A DNA stretch of 64,000 nucleotides from Haloferax sp. Q22 (GCF_001482285.1 NZ_LOEP01000014.1:1-64000), one strand, 5' to 3'. Numbered from the stretch's first letter, positions 34,936 to 42,675 are shown. A program made the numbers and translations. Notes: generated by a model not told the origin, from the sequence alone.

Positions 34936-36186
34936 ATGCCCCTATTCGAGCGGGACACCGAGATCTATCGGGATCGGGACGCCCTCCGCGAGGATTACCA
35001 GCCCGAGGAACTCGTGGGGCGCGACGAGGAACTCCGTACCTTCCAGGCTGCGCTGCAACCGGTTATCAACGGCGAACAGCCCAACAACATCTTCCTCTAC
35101 GGGAAGACCGGCGTCGGCAAGACCGCCGCGTCGCGGTACTTACTCGGGCACCTCCGTGAGGACGCGAGCCACTACGACGACATCGACCTCAGGGTCGTCT
35201 TCCTGAACTGCGACGGACTCACGAGTTCGTATCAGATCGCGACCCGACTCGTCAACGAGTTCCGTTCGGAGTCGAACCAGATCAGCACGACGGGCTACCC
35301 GCTCGGGTCCGTCTACGAGATGCTCTGGCAGGAACTCGACGACTGCGGCGGGACGATAATCATCGTTCTCGACGAGATCGACCACGTCAACGACGACAGT
35401 ATCCTCTATCAACTCCCGCGGGCCCGCGCCAACGGGAACCTGGACGTCGCGAAAGTCGGTCTCATCGGCATCTCCAACGACTTCTCGTTCCGCGACGACC
35501 TCTCGCCGAAGGTCAAAAGCTCCCTGTGCGAACAGGAGATTCACTTCCCCGCGTACAACGCCAAGAACCTCCGCGCCATCCTCGAACAGCGTGCCAAGGT
35601 TGCGTTCCGCGAGGGCGTCCTCTCCGACGAGGTGATTCCGCTCTGTGCCGCCTACGGCGCGAAAGACGCCGGTGACGCCCGCCAGTCCATCGACCTGTTG
35701 ATGAAAGCCGGCGATTTGGCCCGCGACGACGACACCGACCGTATCGAGGAGGAACACGTGAAACGCGGTCGGCGCGCCCTCGAGCGGGGCCGCATCAAAG
35801 AGGGAATCAACGGATTGACCGAACACGGTCACCTCGTCCTCTACTCGCTTCTGACGCTCGAGCTGGAAGACGAGACGCCGATTCGCTCCCGCGACGTTCG
35901 GCCCCGATACACCCGGTTTACCGAACTCGCCAACCGCGACCCGCTCGTCCCGCGACGGATGCGCGACCACCTCAGCGAGCTCGCGATGCTCGGAATCGTC
36001 TCCGTCACCGAGCGAAACGAGGGCCGACGCGGCGGGACGTACCGCGAGTACGCCCTCGATATGGACGTCGGGCTCATCGTCTCGGCCATGCGCGACACCA
36101 TCGAACTCGTGGGCGTCCACGAGACGGTCGAACCCTTCCTCGACGGTGAGAAGACGAGCACGCTCGACGATTTCATCCAGCAGTAG
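34936..36186 (+). CDS. orc1: Orc1/Cdc6 replication initiator
   Basis: 416 residues from ATG 34936. The AAA+ module has Walker A GKTGVGKT (residues ~56-63), Walker B TIIIVLDEIDHV (~145) and sensor 1 LIGISNDFSF (~180). Arg-rich sensor 2 and a C-terminal winged helix (SRDVRPRYTRFTELANRDPLVPRRMRDHLSELAMLGIVSVTERNEGRRGGTYREYALDM) bind ORB DNA. It begins inside the origin it should recognise, flanked by ORBs on both sides. Haloarchaea have several orc paralogues, each matched to its own ORBs, so the number suffix is not certain. Confidence 0.95.
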   Translation: MPLFERDTEIYRDRDALREDYQPEELVGRDEELRTFQAALQPVINGEQPNNIFLYGKTGVGKTAASRYLLGHLREDASHYDDIDLRVVFLNCDGLTSSYQIATRLVNEFRSESNQISTTGYPLGSVYEMLWQELDDCGGTIIIVLDEIDHVNDDSILYQLPRARANGNLDVAKVGLIGISNDFSFRDDLSPKVKSSLCEQEIHFPAYNAKNLRAILEQRAKVAFREGVLSDEVIPLCAAYGAKDAGDARQSIDLLMKAGDLARDDDTDRIEEEHVKRGRRALERGRIKEGINGLTEHGHLVLYSLLTLELEDETPIRSRDVRPRYTRFTELANRDPLVPRRMRDHLSELAMLGIVSVTERNEGRRGGTYREYALDMDVGLIVSAMRDTIELVGVHETVEPFLDGEKTSTLDDFIQQ

Positions 36187-36201
36187 ACGACCCGACTGAA
36201 A

Positions 36202-36223
36202 TTACTGCGGACATGATGGTGTT
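36202..36223 (-). repeat. ORB element
   Basis: TTACTGCGGACATGATGGTG then TT, 16 bp after the orc stop codon. Confidence 0.6.
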
Positions 36224-36357
36224 AGTCTCGAACCCACCTCCGTCGGAGCGGTTCTCTGCCGTGTTTTGGAAGTGGTTGCTACTTCGATTCGTTCTTCAGC
36301 AGCATGCGTTCGTTCGGGTTCACCGACCGATTTCGTTACCGATTTCCGACCGCTCGG

Positions 36358-36379
36358 AACACCACGATGTCCGCAGTAA
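36358..36379 (+). repeat. ORB element
   Basis: AACACCACGATGTCCGCAGT then AA. Confidence 0.7.
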
Positions 36380-36403
36380 ATCGGCTATTTTCGCCGCTTG
36401 TTC

Positions 36404-36425
36404 GAACAGCGGACAGTGTGGTGTT
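36404..36425 (-). repeat. ORB element (perfect)
   Basis: GAACAGCGGACAGTGTGGTG then TT; a full match to the reverse consensus, facing the 36358 copy with 24 bp between them. Confidence 0.8.
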
Positions 36426-36486
36426 TCTAACTTACGCGACCAACTGTTCACCAGATAGCGGCCATCTCAGCGGCTCGCTAGCCGTA

Positions 36487-36508
36487 CAACAGCGGACATA
36501 CCGGTGTT
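36487..36508 (-). repeat. ORB element (variant)
   Basis: CAACAGCGGACATACCGGTG then TT. Confidence 0.6.
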
Positions 36509-36559
36509 CGATGTCGCGTCTTTCCACGTTCGAAAGCGACGTTCACTCCGCGTCTGCGA

Positions 36560-36581
36560 CAACAGCGGACGCCGCGGTTCT
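36560..36581 (-). repeat. Degenerate ORB element
   Basis: CAACAGCGGACGCCGCGGTT then CT; the core AACAGCGGAC is kept and the distal part is altered. Confidence 0.5.
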
Positions 36582-36657
36582 CAGCCGTCGTTTTCTCCGT
36601 TCCGCTGTCGGTTGTCATCGAGCGTTTCGATAACCGGCCGGCGGACTGTCGGTCTCG

Positions 36658-36679
36658 AACACCACATTGTCCGCTGTTC
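36658..36679 (+). repeat. ORB element (perfect)
   Basis: AACACCACATTGTCCGCTGT then TC, just beyond the end of the parA-partner gene. Confidence 0.8.
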
Positions 36680-36719
36680 TCCGGATGTTCGAGTCGGTTT
36701 TGTTCGACTCTTCGGCTTC

Positions 36720-37298
36720 TCACTCCTCGCGAGTTTCGAGGACGGCGTCGGCGATTTTCTCGGGATACTCGGCGGCGACGCGGACGAGAGCGTCGTGGAA
36801 CTCGCGGCCGGTCAGGTCGCGCACGTCGTGTTCCCGGCGGAGGTGCGATTCGACCTCGAACTCGGCGTCGTCCAGTCGGTCGAGCGTCGCGGTTCGGACG
36901 TAGATGCTTTTCGCGGTCGTCGCCTCGAACTCGAACGCCGGACCGCCCGCTGCCTCCGTCGTCTGCTCCGTCTCGTCGATGCTTTCCGGGCCGTCTTCTT
37001 CCGCGGTCGACTCGGCCGGCTCTCCGGGTTCATCGCGTTCGCTGCTCTCGGCGGTCCCACTGCTTTCGCCCGCGTCGTCACTCTCGCTCGTTTCGTCTGA
37101 CTCCGAGGCGGCCTCGGGGTTCGAATCGGGCGCAGCGTCGCCCTCGGACTTGGGTTCGACTGCTGGTTCGGATTCCGACTTCTCAGACCCGTCGGGGGTG
37201 TCTTCGCCCGGGGGCTGCTCGTCGTTGGGTTCTGCGTCTGATTCCGATTCCGATTCCATCGCCTCGCCGAGGCCGGCGAACCGGTTTTCCTTAGGCAT
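36720..37298 (-). CDS. Acidic ParA-partner protein, candidate centromere-binding protein
   Basis: 192 residues. Residues ~12-120 are an Asp/Glu/Ser/Pro-rich segment that is probably disordered. The C-terminal ~70 residues are folded: AKSIYVRTATLDRLDDAEFEVESHLRREHDVRDLTGREFHDALVRVAAEYPEKI. A short beta strand followed by two helices is like a ribbon-helix-helix DNA-binding unit, an inference from pattern only. The start overlaps the end of parA by 8 bp, the usual position of the ParB-like partner. It has no ParB nuclease-type motif. It may bind the repeat tract upstream of parA. Confidence 0.8.
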   Translation of the reverse strand: MPKENRFAGLGEAMESESESDAEPNDEQPPGEDTPDGSEKSESEPAVEPKSEGDAAPDSNPEAASESDETSESDDAGESSGTAESSERDEPGEPAESTAEEDGPESIDETEQTTEAAGGPAFEFEATTAKSIYVRTATLDRLDDAEFEVESHLRREHDVRDLTGREFHDALVRVAAEYPEKIADAVLETREE

Positions 37299-38118
37299 CG
37301 TCGGTTCCTCCGCGTTCGACGATCTCCGCGAGCTGGTCGAGTCGGTCGAGCATGTCGTTCGACGGGTCGTACTCCCGGAGGGTCTTCCCGTCGCGCCAGG
37401 CGCGACTGAACGCGATTCGGTGTCTGATTCCCGGTCCCTTGGAGTCGGGGTCGTCGAACAGCTCCGAGCGGGCGAACGGGGGGATGAACTGCTCGAAGGG
37501 AGAGTCTTCGAGGTCGCGAATGATGCGCTTTTCTTCGTTGTTCCCGGTGAGGTCGTTGGGGACGATAGCGAGAATGTCGAGGTCGACCTCGCGGCGAATC
37601 GGTCCGATTTGTTGTTCGAACATCCGCTCGAAGCCGCTCACGCTCGGCTCGCTCATGAGGAGCGGAACGACGACGTTCCCGGTTCCGATGAGCGCCGCGT
37701 CGGACAGCGGGCCGAGGCTCGGCGGCGAGTCGATGACGATGTAGTCGTACTCGTCGTCGTCCAAGAGCGGGTCGACGATTCGGCGGCGGACCCAGAGCAC
37801 GCCGAACGTCGAGTTCCGGACTCGGTCTTCGATATCGTCGAGGTCGACGTGGGCGGGAAGCACGTCGAAGCCCTCGCGGTCGCGTATCACTTCGCGCACG
37901 TCCACGGGCTCGTCGTCGGTCAGCACGTCGCCGACGTTCGGCTCCGACGACTCGTAGGCGTCTTTCATCCCGACGCCCTCGGTCGCGTTCCCCTGCTGGT
38001 CGAGGTCGACTAAGAGCACGTCGTTCCCCCGTGCGGCGAGCGCGTCGGCGAGGTTGATGGCAATCGTCGTCTTTCCGACGCCGCCTTTCTGGAGCGAGAC
38101 GCTCACGGCTCGCGACAT
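37291..38118 (-). CDS. parA: ParA-family partition ATPase
   Basis: 275 residues. The deviant Walker A KGGVGKTT occupies residues 11-18, followed by DVLLVDLDQQGNAT (A') and YDYIVIDSPPSLGPL (Walker B). ParA ATPases bind DNA non-specifically when ATP-bound and move replicons by interaction with a centromere-bound partner. No N-terminal HTH domain is present, so regulation would come from the partner, as in small ParA (type Ib) systems. The gene is the first of a two-gene operon and begins 27 bp from the 9-bp repeat tract. Confidence 0.93.
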   Translation of the reverse strand: MSRAVSVSLQKGGVGKTTIAINLADALAARGNDVLLVDLDQQGNATEGVGMKDAYESSEPNVGDVLTDDEPVDVREVIRDREGFDVLPAHVDLDDIEDRVRNSTFGVLWVRRRIVDPLLDDDEYDYIVIDSPPSLGPLSDAALIGTGNVVVPLLMSEPSVSGFERMFEQQIGPIRREVDLDILAIVPNDLTGNNEEKRIIRDLEDSPFEQFIPPFARSELFDDPDSKGPGIRHRIAFSRAWRDGKTLREYDPSNDMLDRLDQLAEIVERGGTDDA

Positions 38119-38144
38119 CTATCGAGCCTCCTGCGGAGCGCGAT

Positions 38145-38767
38145 GTTCACAAATTGTACACAGTCTACGCTGTGTCTGCCGTTTGGGCGGTGCAAACTCC
38201 GTTTGAACTGTGGACTGTGCGGACATTTGAGGGACTTGAACGGACCTTCCGCGGCGTACCACATAATTTTATCCACGACTTTTGAACCGTTGGGACTGCT
38301 TCTACATTCTACAAATTCTACAATGTTTACAAATTTTAAAAATTGTAAACTGTCGCCTGTCGCCTGTCGGTATCCGGTGATTCGCCTGCGCTCTCCGTTT
38401 GTGGACTGTTTCAGCTTCGTCCGGGGCGTTCGGTTTCCAAACATCGCTCGCGATCTGCGAATCTTTCACACTGTGCGAATCTTTCGCGGTGTAGACTACC
38501 TCAACACTCCACAACCTCTATACTTCGTGCAAATTCTACAATTTGTACACGTTCTACACGGTCTGGAACTCGTAAGCGGTGCGAACTTCCCAGACGGTTT
38601 CAGATTCCTCCACCGTTCGAACCGTTTGGAGTGCTTCGGCAGTCTGCACTCTCTTCGCTGTTTCCACTGCGCTCGAAGTTCACGCTCTCCTCGAAGTCTG
38701 CACTGTCACCGCAGTTTACACCATCCTCGAAGTCCGCCCGGTGTCGACTGTGCGAACTTCGTTCCGG
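38145..38767. repeat. Tract of imperfect repeats in 9-bp register upstream of parA
   Basis: Cutting the sequence every 9 bp from 38145 gives units such as GTTCACAAA, TTGTACACA, GTCTACGCT, GTGCAAACT, and TTCTACAAA at 38307 and GTTTACAAA at 38325. From about 38453 the register is shifted by 2 and continues: TCTTTCACA, GTGTAGACT, TTCTACAAT, GTGCGAACT, GTCTGCACT (38642 and 38696), GTTTACACC, GTGTCGACT. Nearly all units have a pyrimidine, usually T, at position 2. Loose consensus GTYTNCACT, about 69 units. It fills the whole gap before parA and is probably a centromere; see findings. Confidence 0.75.
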
Positions 38768-38825
38768 CCGCCGCCTGATTCAAACTGAACCGAAGAAAGC
38801 GATATTCAGCGTCTCTCCCCCGCAG

Positions 38826-38847
38826 ATACTGCGGACACAGTGGTGTT
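38826..38847 (-). repeat. ORB-like element, outlying right copy
   Basis: ATACTGCGGACACAGTGGTG then TT, between the repeat tract and msrA. With the 33369 copy it brackets the whole origin/partition module. Confidence 0.65.
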
Positions 38848-38862
38848 GTCCGTCGTCTCGTC

Positions 38863-39396
38863 TCAGTTGGCGAGCTTGTCGGCGAACTTCTCGCGGACCT
38901 TCTCGATTTTCGGGCTCGCGTGGAACTGGCAGTACGCGTCGTCGGGGTTCTTTTCGAAGTAGTCTTGATGGTACTCCTCGGCCTCGTAGAACGTCTCTAA
39001 CGGAGCCAACTCCGTGACGACCTTGTCGTCGTACTCCTCGTCGAGGGCTTCGATGTAGGCCGACGCCTGTCGCTCCTGTTCGTCGTCGTGATAGAGGACG
39101 ATAGAGCGGTACTGCGTCCCCACGTCCGGTCCCTGTCGGTTGAGCTGTGTCGGGTCGTGGACCGCGAAGAACACCTCGAGCAGTTCGTCGTAGCCGACGG
39201 CCGCGGGGTCGTACTCCACCTGCACGACCTCGGCGTGGCCGGTGTTCCCCGAACAGACCTGCTCGTAGCTCGGGTTCTCCGTCTTCCCGCCGGCGTAGCC
39301 CGACGTGACTTCGCTGATACCGTCGAGTTCTTTGAACGCGGCTTCGACACACCAGAAACAGCCGCCACCGAACGTCGCAGTCTGTGTGCTTCCCAT
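38863..39396 (-). CDS. msrA: Peptide methionine-(S)-S-oxide reductase
   Basis: 177 residues with the MsrA active site GGGCFWCVEAAF (catalytic Cys13, with Cys16 close by), GYAGGKTENPSYEQVCSGNTGHAEVVQVEYDP and DVGTQYRSIVLYHDDEQ. It repairs the S-form of methionine sulfoxide in proteins using thioredoxin-type reductants. A C-terminal Cys in DDAYCQFHASPKI could be the resolving residue. Complete and of normal length; single gene. Confidence 0.95.
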   Translation of the reverse strand: MGSTQTATFGGGCFWCVEAAFKELDGISEVTSGYAGGKTENPSYEQVCSGNTGHAEVVQVEYDPAAVGYDELLEVFFAVHDPTQLNRQGPDVGTQYRSIVLYHDDEQERQASAYIEALDEEYDDKVVTELAPLETFYEAEEYHQDYFEKNPDDAYCQFHASPKIEKVREKFADKLAN

Positions 39397-39583
39397 AGGT
39401 CCGGTTACGTCGCCGAGGAATTAAGCCCCGCGGCGGGGGCAGTCACGGCCGAAGTCTGGTGCTCGGGACGACCGCCGACCCACGCGGCGCTCCGACGAGC
39501 GAGTCCCGGACGCGTCCGTGGGTTTTCCCGACCGGAATGTACCCGAAGCCAACATTTAACCGCCCTGTCTGTCAGCAATTACT

Positions 39584-39988
39584 ATGGAAGACGTATTCGT
39601 TGCGAGGCTCATGTCCACGACCCTCCACACGGTCACCCCAGACACGCTCGTCGAAGACGCGGCGCAGTTGATACTGGACAACAACATCAGTTCGGTCATC
39701 GTCGTCGACGAGGACAACCGACTCGAGGGTATCCTGACGACGACCGACTTCGTCGACATCGTCGCGAAGAGCCAGCCGAAAGCACAGACGACCGTCGAGC
39801 GCTACATGACCACCGACGTGATTACCGCGGGAGCGCAGGATTCCATCGTCACCGTCGCGGAGTCGATGACCGAACACGGCTTTCACCACATGCCCGTCGT
39901 CGACGACGAGGAGGGCGTCATCGGGATGATTACCACCTCGGACCTCGCGGCCTACCTCTCGCAGACCGGACAGCTGGCGCGGTCGTAA
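39584..39988 (+). CDS. CBS-domain pair protein
   Basis: 134 residues made only of two CBS motifs: LMSTTLHTVTPDTLVEDAAQLILDNNISSVIVVDEDNRLEGILTTTDFVDIV and YMTTDVITAGAQDSIVTVAESMTEHGFHHMPVVDDEEGVIGMITTSDLAAYL. CBS pairs bind adenosine nucleotides or SAM and act as energy or ligand sensors. No effector domain is attached; the partner is unknown. Convergent with surE. Confidence 0.92.
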   Translation: MEDVFVARLMSTTLHTVTPDTLVEDAAQLILDNNISSVIVVDEDNRLEGILTTTDFVDIVAKSQPKAQTTVERYMTTDVITAGAQDSIVTVAESMTEHGFHHMPVVDDEEGVIGMITTSDLAAYLSQTGQLARS

Positions 39989-40018
39989 CGCGTTCTTTTC
40001 CCTGCCGGTAACTCCGCG

Positions 40019-40894
40019 TTACTCCACCTGTTCGGAGAGGCTCTCGACGACGCTCGCCAGCCGCGGGTCCGTCGCGTGGCCGTGGTGGACCGCAAGGGGC
40101 GAGACGCTCACCTCGCCGTCGACCATCGCGCGGCGGTCGCTCCCGACCGGATAGCGGTCGCGGTGTTCGTCGTCGAGCGGGAACGGGTTCTCGAAGCCGA
40201 CGGCGTCGGGCCACGAAACGTCTTGGAGTCGGACGTAGACCTCGCCGTCGTCGAGGTCGTGCTCGCGGTCGCCGTCAGGGAGTGCGCCGGCGTCCGCGTG
40301 GTGGTCGACCTGCTGGTCGTAGTCCGCGAAGGGGCAGGTCACGCGCATCCGGGGACGTGGCACGTCCGCCGGGGCGTTGACGTTCAGGAGGTCGACCTCG
40401 TCGAACACGTCCGTGCCGAAGACGCGCTCGGTCAGGGCGCGGGCGACCCGGGCGGGCCGGGAGAAATCGTACTCCTCGGGCGGGTGGCAAAAGAAGTCCC
40501 GCGCGTGGTAGCTGGAGACGGCGATGGCCGGCGTCCCGAGGAACGCCGCCTCGACGCCCGCGCCGACGGTTCCCGACCGGCCGACGACGTAGTTGCCCGC
40601 GTTCGGCCCGTCGTTGATACCGGAGACGACGATATCGAAGTCGGCGTCGAGGCCGCGGAGCCCGTAGGCGACGCAGTCCGCCGGGGTTCCTTCGAGGGCG
40701 TACCCCCACGGGTGGTCGCGGCGGACCGCGTGTTCGTTGCGGGCGCGGCCGACGCCGCTTTGGTTCTCAGCGGGTGCGACGACGGTCACGTCGCCGATTG
40801 CGGTGAGTTCCTCGCGCATGGCGGCGATGCCGGGCGCGTCGATGCCGTCGTCGTTGGTGAGGAGGATTCGGAGCGGAGACGAGGAGTCGGTCAT
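40019..40894 (-). CDS. surE: 5'/3'-nucleotidase SurE
   Basis: 291 residues. The metal site begins LRILLTNDDGIDAPGI (Asp15, Asp16), then AENQSGVGRA (Ser), VVSGINDGPNAG (Asn) and YSGTVGAG-like GRSGTVGAGVEAAFLGTPAIAVS. SurE dephosphorylates nucleoside monophosphates and is linked to stress survival in many organisms. Haloarchaeal members often carry the acidic insert near residue 215 as here. Complete. Confidence 0.93.
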   Translation of the reverse strand: MTDSSSPLRILLTNDDGIDAPGIAAMREELTAIGDVTVVAPAENQSGVGRARNEHAVRRDHPWGYALEGTPADCVAYGLRGLDADFDIVVSGINDGPNAGNYVVGRSGTVGAGVEAAFLGTPAIAVSSYHARDFFCHPPEEYDFSRPARVARALTERVFGTDVFDEVDLLNVNAPADVPRPRMRVTCPFADYDQQVDHHADAGALPDGDREHDLDDGEVYVRLQDVSWPDAVGFENPFPLDDEHRDRYPVGSDRRAMVDGEVSVSPLAVHHGHATDPRLASVVESLSEQVE

Positions 40895-40924
40895 CTACTC
40901 GGGAATTTCTGCCGGCCGTCGTAG

Positions 40925-41848
40925 CTATTCCGGATTCGGACCCGGTGACGTATTCGACCGCCGCCTCGCCGTCGGTAGCGGGTCGTACTCCACGTCGTCG
41001 ATGGTCGCCCGCCAGTACGGCAGGTCGCCCGACGGGAGGTTCCACGCCACCTCCGCCGTCGTTGGCACGCGAACCCCGTCCAGTTCGCGGTAGTCGCTGA
41101 AGTATCCCGTCCACGGGCACCGCTCGAACTCGCCGTCCCCCGTGTCGCGCCACCGGTCCGCGGTGACGCGCACTATCTCGTCGTTCTCGTCGAAGTGGAA
41201 CACGACAGTCGCGGTCGAGCCGCGGTGGGCGAGCGTCGCCCGGGCCGAACGGTCGTCTCTCGGCTCCCAACTGACGCCGTGGCCGGGGAGAAACGCGGTC
41301 GGGAACCAGACCATCTCGGCGAGGTGGCGGGCGAGTTCACCTTCGTCCAACTCGGGTGAGCGCGGGGCATCCGCGACGGTGATAACCGAAAGGAACTTCG
41401 CCTCCAACGACCCCACACCGCCGACGAAGGCGTCCACGACCCGGACCGGTAGAAACGGCACGAGATCGATTCGGGCGTCCCAGACGAACCCCGGCGGGGC
41501 CACCGTGTAGTGCTGGGTCGCCGTCATCGACTTCCACGGCGAATCCGCGTCGCCGAGTCTGAACTCACCCGTCTGGCGGAGCCGGACCGACTGGACATCG
41601 GGGTGCTCGCCCGGTAGCACGCGTTCGAGATACCGGCGAACTGGGGCGGGCAGATCGCTGAGGTCGGCCGTGTCTGTCGCCCCCGCATCGTTCGTGGTCG
41701 ATTCGGCCTGTTCTCGCCGGAGTGCATCGAGCAGTCGAGCGGCCGTATCGTCGGCGCGCGCCCGGATTACGACGAGGAGAGCGCCGACGGCGAGCGCACC
41801 GCCGACAAGCGCGAGGCCGAGTCGTCCGAGCGTTCGCTTGTATGACAT
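40925..41848 (-). CDS. DUF6544-type membrane-anchored protein
   Basis: 307 residues from the ATG at 41848 (an upstream reading adds 45 Arg-rich residues and is rejected). One N-terminal transmembrane helix (LGLALVGGALAVGALLVVI) is followed by a soluble domain with LPAPVRRYLERVLPGEHPDVQSVRLRQTGEFRLG, WDARIDLVPFLPVRVVDAFVGG, ELARHLAEMVWFPTAFLP and YFSDYRELDGVRVPTTAEVAW. This block order is that of the DUF6544 family, a LolA/LppX-like fold candidate of unknown role. Probably faces the exterior. Confidence 0.75.
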   Translation of the reverse strand: MSYKRTLGRLGLALVGGALAVGALLVVIRARADDTAARLLDALRREQAESTTNDAGATDTADLSDLPAPVRRYLERVLPGEHPDVQSVRLRQTGEFRLGDADSPWKSMTATQHYTVAPPGFVWDARIDLVPFLPVRVVDAFVGGVGSLEAKFLSVITVADAPRSPELDEGELARHLAEMVWFPTAFLPGHGVSWEPRDDRSARATLAHRGSTATVVFHFDENDEIVRVTADRWRDTGDGEFERCPWTGYFSDYRELDGVRVPTTAEVAWNLPSGDLPYWRATIDDVEYDPLPTARRRSNTSPGPNPE

Positions 41849-42060
41849 ACCGAACGGTACGTGGGAGATCGATATGAGTCTCGCCGTGACTCTCACAGTC
41901 TGACGCAGACCGTCTTCCGGCCACGGGCGGTGTCGTCGCGAGCGGCGCTCCCCCGGCCAAATTCCTGTCAACGTGACGTTCATAAATTCGAGATACTCAC
42001 GAACGCGTGAATATAATTCAAACGGTGACTTTATGTAATTAAGTTCGTACTAACGAACGA
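41849..42060. other. Promoter region of the winged-helix operon
   Basis: The AT-rich end (about 42008-42042) holds two TATA-like strings, TGAATATAATTC and TTTATGTAATTA. The second is ~25 bp before the ATG at 42061. An inverted repeat sits between it and that ATG. Confidence 0.4.
42043..42058 (+). promoter_or_regulatory. Inverted repeat, candidate operator
   Basis: GTTCGT, four bases, ACGAAC: a perfect 6-bp palindrome immediately upstream of the predicted transcription start. It is well placed for autoregulation by the winged-helix protein encoded downstream. Confidence 0.45.
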
Positions 42061-42324
42061 ATGCGCACCGAACCGATGCGGCCGGCACGCCGGGCACCCG
42101 CCGACATCGCGGTTAATCTCCCGTTAACTCGTCTAATTTCGGTAGATTCGTCTCTGTCGTGGTCGACGGCTCTCTGGTCTGCGACCGCCACGACTGCCGC
42201 GAGCGATGCGGGCCGTCGCCCCTGCCGGGCCACCTTCTCCACTCGCCGTCGAACCCCCTTGACAGCGACCCCCGACTGGACAGCCGACCGACCCGTTTCC
42301 CCAAGCGAGGTGGGCGTTGCGTGA
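42061..42324 (+). CDS. Possible leader ORF ahead of the regulator gene
   Basis: 87 codons from an ATG at leaderless distance from a TATA-like box. Its stop overlaps the next gene's GTG start (GTGA), as in translationally coupled pairs. The product (MRTEPMRPARRAPADIAVNLPLTRL...) is Arg/Thr/Ala-rich, not acidic, and resembles nothing I recognise. It could equally be an untranslated leader with a fortuitous open frame. Confidence 0.3.
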   Translation: MRTEPMRPARRAPADIAVNLPLTRLISVDSSLSWSTALWSATATTAASDAGRRPCRATFSTRRRTPLTATPDWTADRPVSPSEVGVA

Positions 42325-42617
42325 GCCACGTCGGCGAGACCGACGACGTGCCGTGGGACGACGTGGGCTTCGTCATCAGCTCTCGCTACCGCATCTCCGT
42401 TCTCGATAGGCTCTCGGAGGGTCCGGCGACGCCGACGCAAATCGCCACCGACTCCGAGAGCGCGGTCGCTCACGTCTCGCGGGCGCTGCAAGAACTCAGA
42501 GACCGGTCGCTCGTTGAACTCCTCGTCCCGGAACAGCGTCGAAAAGGGCGGGTGTACGGCATCACCGACGACGCCGAGAACATCTGGGACGTCATTCAGA
42601 CACAGCAGATGACGTGA
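42321..42617 (+). CDS. Winged-helix DNA-binding protein (ArsR-like)
   Basis: 98 residues from GTG 42321. WDDVGFVISSRYRISVLDRLSEGPATPTQIATDSESAVAHVSRALQELRDRSLVELLVPEQRRKGRVYGITDDAENIWDVI is a small winged helix-turn-helix of the haloarchaeal ArsR-like kind. The longer in-frame reading from 42159 adds Cys/His/Arg-rich residues and is not supported. It lies at the left border of the glycan island, convergent with a FemAB-like gene, and could regulate itself through the upstream palindrome, and possibly the island. Confidence 0.82.
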   Translation: MSHVGETDDVPWDDVGFVISSRYRISVLDRLSEGPATPTQIATDSESAVAHVSRALQELRDRSLVELLVPEQRRKGRVYGITDDAENIWDVIQTQQMT

Positions 42618-42675
42618 GTGCGGCCGTCTCGCGGCTTTCTCACGGCAGATCTGGCGCGTCGTGCGACCGACCAAC

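Larger units (their letters stand above)
36187..36719. other. ORB-rich spacer downstream of orc
   Basis: 530 bases without a gene, holding six ORB-type elements in mixed orientation (36202, 36358, 36404, 36487, 36560, 36658). It may be a second half of the origin or a titration or loading site. Confidence 0.7.

Noticed and set aside
38143-38778. A 211-codon open frame on the plus strand covering the parA-msrA gap
   Set aside because: The product is rich in Cys, His, Ser, Arg and Phe and poor in acidic residues, unlike any haloarchaeal protein here. Its openness follows from the 9-bp periodic repeats, which keep three-codon patterns.
42159-42320. N-terminal extension of the winged-helix regulator
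   Set aside because: The added residues are Cys/His/Pro/Arg-rich and out of character, and the GTG at 42321 gives a normal small winged-helix protein.
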